Origin: Enterovibrio nigricans DSM 22720
Lineage (GTDB): Bacteria; Pseudomonadota; Gammaproteobacteria; Enterobacterales; Vibrionaceae
Reading direction: 5' to 3'
DNA: 41,742 nt
Assembly: GCF_900167155.1 (NCBI RefSeq)
Contig: NZ_FUXU01000038.1
Coordinates: forward strand, 1 to 41,742
In this document: positions 17,687 through 26,354 of the stretch, one piece after another
How positions within the stretch are numbered: the first letter of the stretch is position 1
Layout of the letters: every line of letters starts with the position of its first letter
Notes under the pieces: model-generated
What the model saw: the letters and a program-made list of their open reading frames with translations, nothing else
What the model was told of the DNA's origin: nothing
The model's database searches: none
Translations under genes and position numbers: made by a program

Positions 17687-18040
17687 TGAATTTACCGCCT
17701 TTAATCCATGTTAAGTAATCAAACGGATGTTACATCAAGAGTTGCGAATGATAATCGCAATCATTATCGTGCGCAATTGTGATTAAAGCCGGCAATAGAC
17801 AGTGTTATTTTTAAATGTCTTTTATTACAAAAGGTTAAAGGTCTTATCTGCGAAGGGTAGGTGGGTTTTCATTACTGGTTTGTGATTCTTATCACATATA
17901 GATGGCAAGTTGATCGCCGGAAAAGGCGAACAATCTCCCATTAATGCAGTATGTGAAAAGGTGAGGAGTAAAATCGAATAGGGGAAAACGTTGATGTCTT
18001 AGATCTGGTTTGAACCTGATCCATATGCCGATGGGTACTT
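17687..18040. other. Intergenic region with the Fur-controlled promoter
   Basis: About 350 bases. The Fur box at 17747 is the only clear element. The part nearest the LysR stop (17830-18040) shows no feature I can name. Confidence 0.5.
17747..17767 (-). promoter_or_regulatory. Fur box upstream of the haem receptor gene
   Basis: The palindrome aatgataat-cgc-aatcattat closely follows the Fur consensus GATAATGATAATCATTATC and is extended by flanking gcg/cgc. It lies about 60 bp before the receptor start codon, where a promoter is expected. Confidence 0.8.
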
Positions 18041-18901
18041 TCAATTATCGGTTTCCACTCCAAGGAAATTATCCTCGATGGTTTTGATTTCATTGCTGAA
18101 AATACGATTCCTATCCGACACATATAGCGTTAGACAGGTGACAGGTAGAGGTGGTAGATCAAAAACGTTGTCCACGTTCACTAAGTTAGGAGGTGCGGTG
18201 CGTTCGGAGTATACGCCAATGGCTATTCCCGCTGAAATAGCTGCTGACACGGCGGCTACACCACCACCAATGAAGGTTTCTTTCCACTTTATTGATGAGT
18301 TGTGTAACGCTTCTTCGGCATAATTATGTACGCCACAGTGAGGGCTTAAATTTGCAATGGGAAGCGGAGAATCAACATCATATTTGAAATGATTCGATGC
18401 ATACCAGCCCATTCTTTCCGCACAAAGAAAAGTTCCTGCATAACCTTTATCCTCCCCTCGGATTATAATGGCATCCAATAAGCCGTCATTCAGTGAATTC
18501 TTCAATGCCTCTGATGTATCCAGACTAACTTCCAAAGATAAATCACTGTGTTTAACGCTCAACGTGTATAAAAGCCGAGTGATATCAGCACCCATGATAT
18601 GACACGCAATTCCCAGCCTCAGTTTTTGCTTTGTCTCGGACAAATTTAAGATGGCTTTATCGTGAGCTTCGACAAAATGTCTCGCTGACTGAATAAACTG
18701 TTCACCTTGTGCAGAAAGCTTGACTTGCCTTGGCGTCCTTTCGATTAAGCGCTGTCCCAGTCTATCCTCCAGGCGTTTTAGCTTTACGCTAAGCGTTGCT
18801 TGAGTCGTTCCTAATTTTTCCGCTGCTTTGGTAAAGTTTTTTAATTCACTGATTAAAATGAAGGCTTTTACAGTTTGAATATCCAATACGAACACAGTCA
18901 C
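18041..18901 (-). CDS. LysR-family transcriptional regulator
   Basis: 286 residues from a GTG start preceded by aaaaggaaa. The N-terminal helix-turn-helix is typical: VKAFILISELKNFTKAAEKL, GTTQATLSVKLKRLEDRLGQ, RLIERTPRQVKLSAQG. The C-terminal substrate-binding domain (KLRLGIACHIMGADITRLL, SLDTSEALKNSLNDGLLDAI, GGGVAAVSAAISAGIAIGVY) is complete. It is divergent from the MFS exporter gene and probably controls it, the common arrangement. The inducer is unknown. Confidence 0.88.
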   Translation of the reverse strand: MTVFVLDIQTVKAFILISELKNFTKAAEKLGTTQATLSVKLKRLEDRLGQRLIERTPRQVKLSAQGEQFIQSARHFVEAHDKAILNLSETKQKLRLGIACHIMGADITRLLYTLSVKHSDLSLEVSLDTSEALKNSLNDGLLDAIIIRGEDKGYAGTFLCAERMGWYASNHFKYDVDSPLPIANLSPHCGVHNYAEEALHNSSIKWKETFIGGGVAAVSAAISAGIAIGVYSERTAPPNLVNVDNVFDLPPLPVTCLTLYVSDRNRIFSNEIKTIEDNFLGVETDN

Positions 18902-19078
18902 TATTTCCTTTTGTTATGGCAGATATATTAGAGTCGATATTTTTGCTCGGTTAAAGAAATGTTAGCGTTGCTTGATGTGAAAGTTGGATAGATATCTCAC
19001 GAGAGTGAATATTGAGATATTTATAGGCGCTAGGTTAGTTATATAACTGTCAAAATCTTTAAACGAGGTTAATACGTA

Positions 19079-20635
19079 ATGGATGTGGCCATTTCATTTA
19101 AAAATAAAATAGCACTCGCTACTGTTTGTTTATCTGCAGTAATGCTAGGGCTTGAAATAACAAGTGTTCCATCGATACTCCCGACGCTTAAAAATGTCCT
19201 TCCTGCAGATTTCAAACAACTACAGTGGATAATGAACGCATATACGATCGCGATGTGTACAGTGTTAGTGGCTATGGGGGCGTTGGCTGACCGCTTTGGG
19301 CGAAAGAGAGTTTTTGTTGTTGGGGTGATTGTTTTTGGTATCGCTTCACTCATTTGCGGATTGGCAACCAGTGCAGCTGTACTCATTGCCGCGCGTGTTT
19401 TACAAGGCTTAAGCGCAGCGGCAATGCTCTCTTGCCAAGTCGCCATTCTTTCTCAGCAATTTAGGTCAGGTGCTGAGCGAGGAGTGGCTTTCGCTTGGTG
19501 GGGAGTCATCTTTGGATTGGGGTTAGGATTTGGGCCCATCGTTGGGGGAGCAATTTTATTGGTACTGAGTTGGGAGTGGATATTCTTGATCCACGTGCTC
19601 ATTTCAGGTATCACCGTGATGCTTGCAAAATTTGGTGTCGAAGAGTCATCAGACCCAAATGCAGGGAAAATTGATTTTTGGGGAATGGTTACCCTATCAG
19701 TATCTGTCTTTATCTTGGTCTATATGATCACACAAGGATATGAGTATGGCTTGACCAGTACAACTGGCTTACTACTCATCGGTGTTGGTTTAGTGAGCTT
19801 TAGTCTATTTGTGTTTATAGAAAAGAACGTTAAACGCCCGATGTTTGATTTCAATGCCTTTAAAATTCGAAATTTCTCTGCAGCACTTATAGGTGCATGT
19901 GGAATGAACTTTAGCTTCTGGCCATTCGTTATTTATTTCCCGATATATCTGCAATCTGTTCTGGGTTATGACAGCATTACAACTGGGTTGACCGTACTGG
20001 CTTTGACTCTCCCAACGATTGTGGTCCCACCGCATGCAGAAAAGCTACTTGTTAAACGCGGCCCCAGTTTTGTTATACCTGCGGGTCTTTTTACAATAGC
20101 GCTAGGTTTTGCTTTGATCTGGTTAGTCGTGGTAACAGAATATGCAAGTTGGATCACGCTCATTCCAGGATGTGTTTTGGCGGGGACGGGACTAGGTTTG
20201 ACAAACACACCCGTGACAAATACGGCAACGGGATCTTTACCTCCTGAAAGAGTTGGAATGGCTTCAGGTATGGATTTTAGTGCGAGAATGATTTCACTTG
20301 CTGTGAATATTGCCATCATGGGCTATGTGTTGACGAAAAGTGTGGAAATTGCATTATCTGACGTTATAAAAGAAAGTGTGCCACTATTCGAATTAAGCAG
20401 AATTGTTAACGAGATTTCCGCTGGAAATTTGTTGTCTGGGGAGTATTACGGAATTACATCAACTGCAGCACATAGCGCTTTAATTAGCGGATTTAGCTGG
20501 GTTGTGCTTTACGCTGCCATTGCGCCTCTTATGCTTGGTTGGATTTGTGCGGTCGTGTCCGAAAAACACACAACATCTGAAAACAGTTGTGGAAATAATA
20601 CTCCCTGCAATAAAGATGCTTATACAACGGTTTAA
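19079..20635 (+). CDS. MFS multidrug-type transporter, DHA2 (14-TM) family
   Basis: 518 residues with about 14 hydrophobic segments. The opening (ALATVCLSAVMLGLEITSVP, LKQLQWIMNAYTIAMC-type) and motif A (GALADRFGRKRVFVVG) followed by VLQGLSAAAMLSCQVAIL and the motif C-like GLGLGFGPIVGGAIL place it with the EmrB/QacA (DHA2) proton antiporters. These export drugs or other small molecules across the inner membrane. There is no EmrA-like partner beside it. It is divergently transcribed from a LysR regulator and followed by two hairpins. Confidence 0.85.
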   Translation: MDVAISFKNKIALATVCLSAVMLGLEITSVPSILPTLKNVLPADFKQLQWIMNAYTIAMCTVLVAMGALADRFGRKRVFVVGVIVFGIASLICGLATSAAVLIAARVLQGLSAAAMLSCQVAILSQQFRSGAERGVAFAWWGVIFGLGLGFGPIVGGAILLVLSWEWIFLIHVLISGITVMLAKFGVEESSDPNAGKIDFWGMVTLSVSVFILVYMITQGYEYGLTSTTGLLLIGVGLVSFSLFVFIEKNVKRPMFDFNAFKIRNFSAALIGACGMNFSFWPFVIYFPIYLQSVLGYDSITTGLTVLALTLPTIVVPPHAEKLLVKRGPSFVIPAGLFTIALGFALIWLVVVTEYASWITLIPGCVLAGTGLGLTNTPVTNTATGSLPPERVGMASGMDFSARMISLAVNIAIMGYVLTKSVEIALSDVIKESVPLFELSRIVNEISAGNLLSGEYYGITSTAAHSALISGFSWVVLYAAIAPLMLGWICAVVSEKHTTSENSCGNNTPCNKDAYTTV

Positions 20636-20658
20636 TCATACTTTGCCATAAAATAACA

Positions 20659-20707
20659 TTGGCCCTATCAATCAATAAATTACTCAATCAATTAATTATA
20701 GGGCCAA
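20659..20707 (+). terminator. Long-loop inverted repeat downstream of the MFS gene
   Basis: Arms ttggccctat and atagggccaa are perfect but separated by 29 bases of AT-rich loop. It lies 24 bases after the stop and may act together with the next hairpin. Confidence 0.45.
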
Positions 20708-20742
20708 AGTGTTTTCTATCGCGCTACAGGATAGAAAACACT
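20708..20742. terminator. Hairpin between the convergent MFS and response-regulator genes
   Basis: Stem agtgttttctatc / gatagaaaacact with a 9-base loop, perfect over 13 bp. It ends at the regulator stop codon and probably terminates in both directions. Confidence 0.6.
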
Positions 20743-21353
20743 CAAAGTTTATTTTGTTGAATAAGATGGCTTAAACGTAAAACTAAATCTGCTACGTTTG
20801 TTGCCTCAAATTTCTTCATCATGTTGGCGCGATGCACTTCGATGGTACGCAGTGAAACGCACAGGGTTTTAGCCATTTGTTGGTTAGTTTGGCCTTTCAG
20901 CATTTCTTTCAAAACCGACTTTTCACGCTCTGTCAGGCTATAAAACTTGTTTTCGACGCCCACATGGTTTGCGCGTTGAAATGAATAAGTGAGCGCTTTT
21001 TCAATCGCTTTGACCAGCTGATCACCGTCGACGGGTTTTTGAAAAAAATCGACCGCCCCGTCTTTCAGCGCATCGACTGCCATCGGAACATCACCATGTC
21101 CGGTCAGAAAAATAATGGAAAGGGGACTCCGCGTTTCGTTCAGTACCGCTTGCAGTTCCTGACCGCGCATCTCAGGCATACGGCTATCAAGCACAATACA
21201 ACCGGGTTGCGTGGTGTCGACATGTTCAAGAAAGGAGGTCGCTGATGCAAAATCTTTGATATTCAGGCTATAGCTTTCCAACATAAATACCAATGACTCG
21301 CGCACTGAATCTTCATCATCGACGATGTATACCAAACCGTTCGTGTTGCTCAT
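20742..21353 (-). CDS. FixJ/TtrR-type response regulator (receiver plus LuxR helix-turn-helix)
   Basis: 203 residues. The receiver domain (VYIVDDEDSVRESL) carries the phosphoacceptor Asp56 in CIVLDSRMP and the Lys of FFQKPVDGDQL. The C-terminal LuxR-type DNA-binding domain reads LTEREKSVLKEMLKGQTNQQ, then MAKTLCVSLRTIEVHRANMM. Length and order match TtrR, the regulator of tetrathionate respiration in Salmonella (206 residues). The gene overlaps the sensor kinase gene by 4 bp (ATGA), so the two are translationally coupled. Its likely target is the divergent rhodanese promoter, which carries a perfect palindrome. Confidence 0.85.
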   Translation of the reverse strand: MSNTNGLVYIVDDEDSVRESLVFMLESYSLNIKDFASATSFLEHVDTTQPGCIVLDSRMPEMRGQELQAVLNETRSPLSIIFLTGHGDVPMAVDALKDGAVDFFQKPVDGDQLVKAIEKALTYSFQRANHVGVENKFYSLTEREKSVLKEMLKGQTNQQMAKTLCVSLRTIEVHRANMMKKFEATNVADLVLRLSHLIQQNKL

Positions 21354-23149
21354 TCTTGTTCTTCTCGGTGAATAGGTATGATAACCGTTACTTCGCAGCC
21401 ATGTGGTTTTATTGGCTGCATGATCAGGTGCCCTTTATGGGCTTCTATGACTTCTCGGCATATTGGCAGACCTAAGCCTAATCCGTCATCTTTCGTGGTA
21501 TAGAAAGGTCGCTTAACTTCGGCGACGCTTGCTGCCAAACCCACGCCATTGTCTTGAACGCGGATAACCACTTCATTGAGTCCGTAGAGCAGTTCAACGT
21601 TCACCGTCGGTGAGTTGTCACGACCCGCATTTTCGAGGCACGCGTCTTTAGCGTTTCGCAGTAAGTTCAATATCACCTGCTGCATGCCAATCATGTCGAA
21701 CTGTCCTTGCTGAGGAACACCGTCGATAGATAACTCTAGATTGATGTTTTTCGCTTTGAAGTCGTATTCGATAAGCGCGATAGACTCACGCACAAAATCA
21801 GCAGGGTCACACGTGACATAGTCCGTCGGGGTCTGTTTTATCAAACCACGCAATCGTTGAATGATGCCGCTGGCAACGGTGACCTGATGTTGAATTTTGC
21901 CTAACACAGGGGCGAGTTCATCCGGGCTCATGCCTTGGTCTAAGCGACGAATCACACCTTCGGAATAGTTCTTTATGGTAGAAAGTGGCTGATTGATTTC
22001 GTGTGCAATGCTGCTACCCAGTTCACTAACAATCATGGTGCGTTGGGCATGCTCCAACATCGAGTTTCTTTCTTTCAGCTCAAATAAGGTGCGCTCAAGC
22101 TGACGTTTGCTTCGATTGAAATGGTACTCAACCCAGATGTGATACATGCTCATCAAGAGCAGTATCAATATGCTGGCACATGCGATGAGCTTGTTGTTTT
22201 CTAACCACTGATAAATCATCTCTTGCTTGCTTTTTTGAAGCGGGTGGATATCCAGATGTTTGAATACCTTGTCAACTGAGACTGGGCTCGCTGGCAGCGT
22301 CCAACCCACATTGCCCGCGGCGAAAGCAGCGGCAGAATCGGAAGGCATGGCGAGTAAGGCTTGTGTGACTTTTTTCCCTATCTCATTTGCGGCGCGTTCT
22401 GTTTTGGCAAAGGTCCAGTTTGGATAGACCCCGGTCGATACATCACAGACAGAATCGTACGGGTTTCGTCTTTCTAGCACGCGAACATCTGTGCGATTGA
22501 TGAGCCCTTCTTTGGTCATATTCTCTAGCGTACATGCCGGCACAATGGCGACATCGAGCTCGCCACTGACCACATCATGAAGCAGCTTATCTGTCGGTGG
22601 CCCCGTAAATTGGATGTTCTCGTAGAAATCAGCGTTGAAATAGCGCCGCTTATCAAGTTCGTAACGAAAGGCAAGGAAACCGCCAAACGCTTTTTCAGAA
22701 ACGGCGGCGATTTTCGCGTGTTTAATATCACGCAAATAAAAATACGGTGAGTCTTTGTGCACAACCACCACGGACGCAATGGAATGGGTTGCGTTAGAGC
22801 TGTATGGCGTCCGTTGCGTCGCCAGCCAATTGAGCTGATATTCGCGCGCAATGCGGGTTGCCTGTCCGGGACTGGTTAGCAGAAAGTCGAGTTGATTGTG
22901 CTTGAATGCATCGTCGAGTTCGTCAAAGTCGTAGGCGTGTAGGTCAAAATACACATCAGGAATTTGTGTTGATAGCCAATCCAATGTGGGTTGCCACGCT
23001 TTTTTTGCGTGTTCGTCGCCACGTAATGCCAATACACCAACATCGTAGTGCTGCATTGCGCCCGCTTGTGCTGGGCACACGCAGATACAACAAAGCGTGA
23101 TGATGGATAAAAACACCCCTTTAATGGCAACGAGTGGGGTAAGGCGCAT
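21350..23149 (-). CDS. TtrS/ThsS-like sensor histidine kinase with a periplasmic-binding-protein sensor domain
   Basis: 599 residues from the ATG at 23149; a TTG at 23164 is possible and neither has a clear ribosome site. After a signal/TM segment, residues about 30-315 form a PhnD-like substrate-binding domain (YDVGVLALRGDEHAKKAWQP, FLLTSPGQATRIAREYQLNW, VVSGELDVAIVPACTLENM). A transmembrane helix (LIACASILILLLMSMYHIW) leads to the kinase: H-box His383 in SSIAHEINQPLSTI, N-box VILNLLRNAKDA, then DNGVGL and GLGLGLPICREV. This is the architecture of TtrS (tetrathionate) and ThsS (thiosulfate). A sulfur-oxyanion ligand is inferred from this and from the adjacent rhodanese gene. Confidence 0.85.
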   Translation of the reverse strand: MRLTPLVAIKGVFLSIITLCCICVCPAQAGAMQHYDVGVLALRGDEHAKKAWQPTLDWLSTQIPDVYFDLHAYDFDELDDAFKHNQLDFLLTSPGQATRIAREYQLNWLATQRTPYSSNATHSIASVVVVHKDSPYFYLRDIKHAKIAAVSEKAFGGFLAFRYELDKRRYFNADFYENIQFTGPPTDKLLHDVVSGELDVAIVPACTLENMTKEGLINRTDVRVLERRNPYDSVCDVSTGVYPNWTFAKTERAANEIGKKVTQALLAMPSDSAAAFAAGNVGWTLPASPVSVDKVFKHLDIHPLQKSKQEMIYQWLENNKLIACASILILLLMSMYHIWVEYHFNRSKRQLERTLFELKERNSMLEHAQRTMIVSELGSSIAHEINQPLSTIKNYSEGVIRRLDQGMSPDELAPVLGKIQHQVTVASGIIQRLRGLIKQTPTDYVTCDPADFVRESIALIEYDFKAKNINLELSIDGVPQQGQFDMIGMQQVILNLLRNAKDACLENAGRDNSPTVNVELLYGLNEVVIRVQDNGVGLAASVAEVKRPFYTTKDDGLGLGLPICREVIEAHKGHLIMQPIKPHGCEVTVIIPIHREEQE

Positions 23150-23456
23150 GAAATACTGAAACAAAGGAGGCTGCTAAACATCTGAAACTGACAGGCGCGC
23201 ATAATACCTGATAAACCTATAATTAATATGGTGCTTTAGATCAAACTTTTGAACTTATTGTGGTAAACCACAATATCCCCACTTTTTCTCTTGTCACACA
23301 ATCCGTGCCACAGGCTCAGAGCAGCCTAATAGCGAGTTTTAGTGTGATGTTTCGCTGGCACCAACTATAAACAATAAAGCCGACACGCCGACCTCACACC
23401 CCGATTTCAAATTGCCTATTGATGGCGCAAATTTTACACAAAATTGGATGTTAGTA
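23150..23456. promoter_or_regulatory. Divergent promoter region between the sensor kinase and the rhodanese operon
   Basis: About 300 bases. The outstanding element is the perfect palindrome at 23256-23275. The stretch between it and the rhodanese start is rich in C and T and shows no other named site. No gene is seen. Confidence 0.6.
23256..23275. promoter_or_regulatory. Perfect palindrome, candidate binding site of the TtrR-like regulator
   Basis: tattgtgg-taaa-ccacaata: two 8-bp arms around a 4-bp centre. It lies about 110 bp from the kinase start and 180 bp from the rhodanese start. A dimeric LuxR/FixJ-type regulator would bind such a site, so control of the divergent operon is inferred. 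Confidence 0.5.
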
Positions 23457-24443
23457 ATGAAGAAATCGACTGTTGCAATCGGTGTGGTTGCGGCTGTGTT
23501 GGCGAGTGGCTATGTTGCCTACAACACAATGTTTGGTGCAGAAGCCGTACAAATAAGTGCTGAAGCGTTAGACCAAAAATTCGCAGAATACTCAAACCCA
23601 GAAGCTTTTGTGTCTGCGCAAGAACTGAAAAGCCTGATGGACAAGGGCGAGAACGTGGTTGTGATCGGTGCGCTGAACCCAGTGAAACCAGACGCACCTA
23701 TCTCGGGTTCATTCTCTATGTGGCGTGGTGATTACTCTGCAGCAGAAGGCGAATACGCTTACGACGGTATGCGCAATTCTGTGGAAGACATGGAAGCACT
23801 GCTGAGCAAGTTTGGCGCAAACACCGACACCACCATCGTTGTGTACGCTGCAAATGCGCACCACGATGCTGCTCGCCTGTTCTGGCAAATTAAAAACCTT
23901 GGTCATGACAACGTTCGTTACCTAGATGGTGGTCTGAATGCGTGGATTGGCGCGGGTTACCCTACTGGTGAAGCGAATCCGACAGTTGCTGCAACCGATT
24001 ACGATGCGCCAGCACCGCAAGTTGAAGCGTCTACTCTGGCAACACTGGACATGGTTCTGGCTGCGCAAAACGCACAAGACTGGGTCATCATCGATACCCG
24101 TGGTCAGGAAGAGTTTGACGGTACCACTACCGTGGGCGGCGCATTTGGCCCGGGTACCATTCCTGGTAGCGTTCACATCAACTGGACGAAGGCACTGAAC
24201 GCCGACACCACGCTGAAATCAGCAGAAGAACTTAAAGCCCTGTACGGCGATGTAATCAAAGACAAAAAAGTCATTGCTTACTGTCAGTCAGGCGTTCGCT
24301 CTGCACATACCATGATGGTTCTGGAAGAAGTTCTGGGTGCACAAGACGTCTACAACTATGACGGTTCTTGGATTGAATATAGCTATGCGCACTACGAGCA
24401 AAAACGCGAAGACGTAAACGTTCAGAACGGCGCGAAAGGCTAA
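23457..24443 (+). CDS. Membrane-anchored or exported two-domain rhodanese (sulfurtransferase), YnjE-like
   Basis: 328 residues from the ATG at 23457; an ATG three codons upstream (23448) is equally possible. An N-terminal hydrophobic segment (STVAIGVVAAVLASGYVAY) is a signal or anchor, so the domains face the periplasm. Domain 1 (about 45-175) lacks a catalytic Cys: its loop reads VVYAANAHHDAA. Domain 2 (about 190-315) has VIIDTRGQEEFDG and the active loop AYCQSGVRS with Cys276. Rhodaneses move a sulfane sulfur from thiosulfate or persulfide to an acceptor. E. coli YnjE, from the ynjABCDEF cluster, is longer with three domains. This is the first gene after the TtrSR-like promoter region. Confidence 0.85.
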   Translation: MKKSTVAIGVVAAVLASGYVAYNTMFGAEAVQISAEALDQKFAEYSNPEAFVSAQELKSLMDKGENVVVIGALNPVKPDAPISGSFSMWRGDYSAAEGEYAYDGMRNSVEDMEALLSKFGANTDTTIVVYAANAHHDAARLFWQIKNLGHDNVRYLDGGLNAWIGAGYPTGEANPTVAATDYDAPAPQVEASTLATLDMVLAAQNAQDWVIIDTRGQEEFDGTTTVGGAFGPGTIPGSVHINWTKALNADTTLKSAEELKALYGDVIKDKKVIAYCQSGVRSAHTMMVLEEVLGAQDVYNYDGSWIEYSYAHYEQKREDVNVQNGAKG

Positions 24444-24455
24444 TAACCCCCTCAT

Positions 24456-24488
24456 TTAATGTCGCAGCAACAATGACTGCGACATTAA
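24456..24488 (+). other. Perfect 12-bp hairpin between rhodanese and oxidoreductase genes
   Basis: Arms ttaatgtcgcag and ctgcgacattaa with a 9-base loop. No T run follows, so it is more likely an mRNA processing or stabilising structure than a terminator, and the downstream genes can remain in the same transcript. Confidence 0.55.
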
Positions 24489-24560
24489 TGGGCTCGGTTA
24501 TTCAAGAGGGCAAATAAAGCCCCGCACAACAGAATTATAAAAACTGGAACTATAAAAATA

Positions 24561-26354
24561 ATGAACAATGTCATTTTTAGCCAAAAGCTATACGACGCGG
24601 CGCAGAACGTTGTCGATGGCTGTATGGGCGATGCCGATCCGGCGTGTCAAACAGCTTGTCCAATGCACACTGATGTTAAACAGTACGTGCGTCTGGCTGG
24701 TGAAGGTAAATATCAGGAAGCGTTGGACGTTATCCGCGGCCGACTTTTCCTCCCTCAAACACTGGGCCGCATTTGTGCGCACCCTTGTGAAGCGGCGTGT
24801 CGTCGTCAAACAGAATACGGTCAAGCAATCAGCGTAGCGGGTATCAAACGTTTTGTTGCTGAGAAGATGGACAACCAGGAAAACTGGGATCTGGCTATCT
24901 TGAACCCTACCGGTAAGAAAATTGCGATTGTTGGTGCTGGCCCTGCGGGTGCACAAGCAGCAATCGAATTGCGTCGTAAAGGCCACGAAGTCACTATCTT
25001 CGAAAAACTGGACGTTTACGGCGGCATGATGCGTGTGGGTATCCCTGAATACCGTCTGCCACGCAATGTTATCGATTTCGAATACAGCTACTTGAACCTG
25101 CTGGGTATTGAAACCAAGTTTGGCGTTGAAATCGGCAAAGACATTAGCTTCGAAGAACTGCGTAACACGCACGATGCAGTTGTGCTTGCACACGGTGCTC
25201 ACGTAGGTTCAATCATTCCACTTCCAGGTCACAAAGCAGAAGGCGTTTTCTCTGCGGTTGAGTACCTGAAAGAAGTGTCTGAAACTCGCGCATTCCCACG
25301 TTCTGGTAAGCGTGTCATGGTTATCGGCGGCGGTGACGTTGCAATGGACTGTGCGCGTTCTTCTTGGCGTATCGGTTGCGACGAAGTTTACCAGTGTTCA
25401 CTGGAAGCGATGGACGCACTGCCAGCAAGCCACATTGAAATTGAGGAATCGCTGGAAGAAGGCGTTATTTTCAATGCGGGTTGGGGCCCTGTGTCTATCG
25501 AAGAGCAAGACGGCAAAGTGGTGTCTATCACCCTGAAGCGCGTTCTGTCTATTTTCGATGAGCAAGGAAACTTCGCACCAAGCTACAGCGATGAAACTCG
25601 TACTATCGAAGTCGACACTGTTCTGTTCGCAACCGGCCAGATCGTGGCAGACATCACAGGTGGCGCGTTAGAGCAAGCACGTGGTGGTCGTTACGTGGTT
25701 GATAAAAATACCCTAGCGACATCGATGGAAGGTGTTTATGTGGCTGGTGATGCTGCAGGCGGTAACATTGTTATCGAAGCAATGGCACTTGGCCGTAAAG
25801 CAGCGATGAGCATTGAACGTCAATTCGCAGGCCGTCCTCTGGATGAAGGTCGCGACTTCGTTGAAGAATACAGCTACAAGTCTCGCCTAGACATCCCATT
25901 GCCAAAAGGCACGACCGATGTACCTCGTCTACACGGCGAACTGCGTGACGCAGAAGTACGCAAGCGTGACTTCGCTCAGGTAGACCTTGGCTTTACCCAA
26001 GAACAAATCAAGCAAGAATCAGCGCGCTGCCTGCAGTGTACCTGCAAGCTGTGTATGAGCGAGTGCATCATGATGAACGACTTCGGCGACTGTCCGAAGA
26101 CTCTGTTCGGTGATTTCGTCACTAAGAAAGAGATGGATCCATTGTTGGCTTACTCCTGTAATGCCTGTGACCAGTGCACCATCGTTTGTCCGAAAGATTA
26201 CCCGATGAAGGAAATCTTCCTGGGTGCGCGTATTGACTTTGTTAACGCTAACAACGGTGAATCACCGATGAAAGGCCACAAGGCAATCAATATGCACCAG
26301 AAACTGGGCTTCTCGAAACTCTTCACTATGGCTAAACGCGCGGTAACCAAATAA
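24561..26354 (+). CDS. FAD- and Fe-S-dependent pyridine nucleotide oxidoreductase (GltD/DPYD-like with C-terminal ferredoxin domain)
   Basis: 597 residues. Residues about 1-110 form the GltD/dihydropyrimidine-dehydrogenase type Fe-S domain (CQTACPMHTDVKQY, RICAHPCEAACRR). Next is an FAD Rossmann fold (KIAIVGAGPAGAQAAIELRR, about residue 118), an NAD(P)H-binding fold (VMVIGGGDVAMDCARSSWRI, about 253) and the closing FAD motif (GVYVAGDAAGGNIVIEAMAL). The C-terminus adds a two-cluster ferredoxin-like domain: CLQCTCKLCMSEC (about 490) and CNACDQCTIVCP (about 533). Such proteins take electrons from NAD(P)H and pass them through FAD to Fe-S clusters. Its stop overlaps the start of the CCG-protein gene, so the two products probably work as a pair. 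Confidence 0.85.
   Translation: MNNVIFSQKLYDAAQNVVDGCMGDADPACQTACPMHTDVKQYVRLAGEGKYQEALDVIRGRLFLPQTLGRICAHPCEAACRRQTEYGQAISVAGIKRFVAEKMDNQENWDLAILNPTGKKIAIVGAGPAGAQAAIELRRKGHEVTIFEKLDVYGGMMRVGIPEYRLPRNVIDFEYSYLNLLGIETKFGVEIGKDISFEELRNTHDAVVLAHGAHVGSIIPLPGHKAEGVFSAVEYLKEVSETRAFPRSGKRVMVIGGGDVAMDCARSSWRIGCDEVYQCSLEAMDALPASHIEIEESLEEGVIFNAGWGPVSIEEQDGKVVSITLKRVLSIFDEQGNFAPSYSDETRTIEVDTVLFATGQIVADITGGALEQARGGRYVVDKNTLATSMEGVYVAGDAAGGNIVIEAMALGRKAAMSIERQFAGRPLDEGRDFVEEYSYKSRLDIPLPKGTTDVPRLHGELRDAEVRKRDFAQVDLGFTQEQIKQESARCLQCTCKLCMSECIMMNDFGDCPKTLFGDFVTKKEMDPLLAYSCNACDQCTIVCPKDYPMKEIFLGARIDFVNANNGESPMKGHKAINMHQKLGFSKLFTMAKRAVTK

Noticed and set aside
20742-23149. Full tetrathionate respiration locus
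   Set aside because: The sensor and regulator resemble TtrSR, but no ttrABC reductase genes (molybdopterin, Fe-S and membrane subunits) are present in the window.
24588-25202. 204-residue minus-strand frame opposite the FAD/Fe-S oxidoreductase
   Set aside because: It is the shadow of a high-codon-bias gene; the sense protein has complete cofactor motifs over the same bases.
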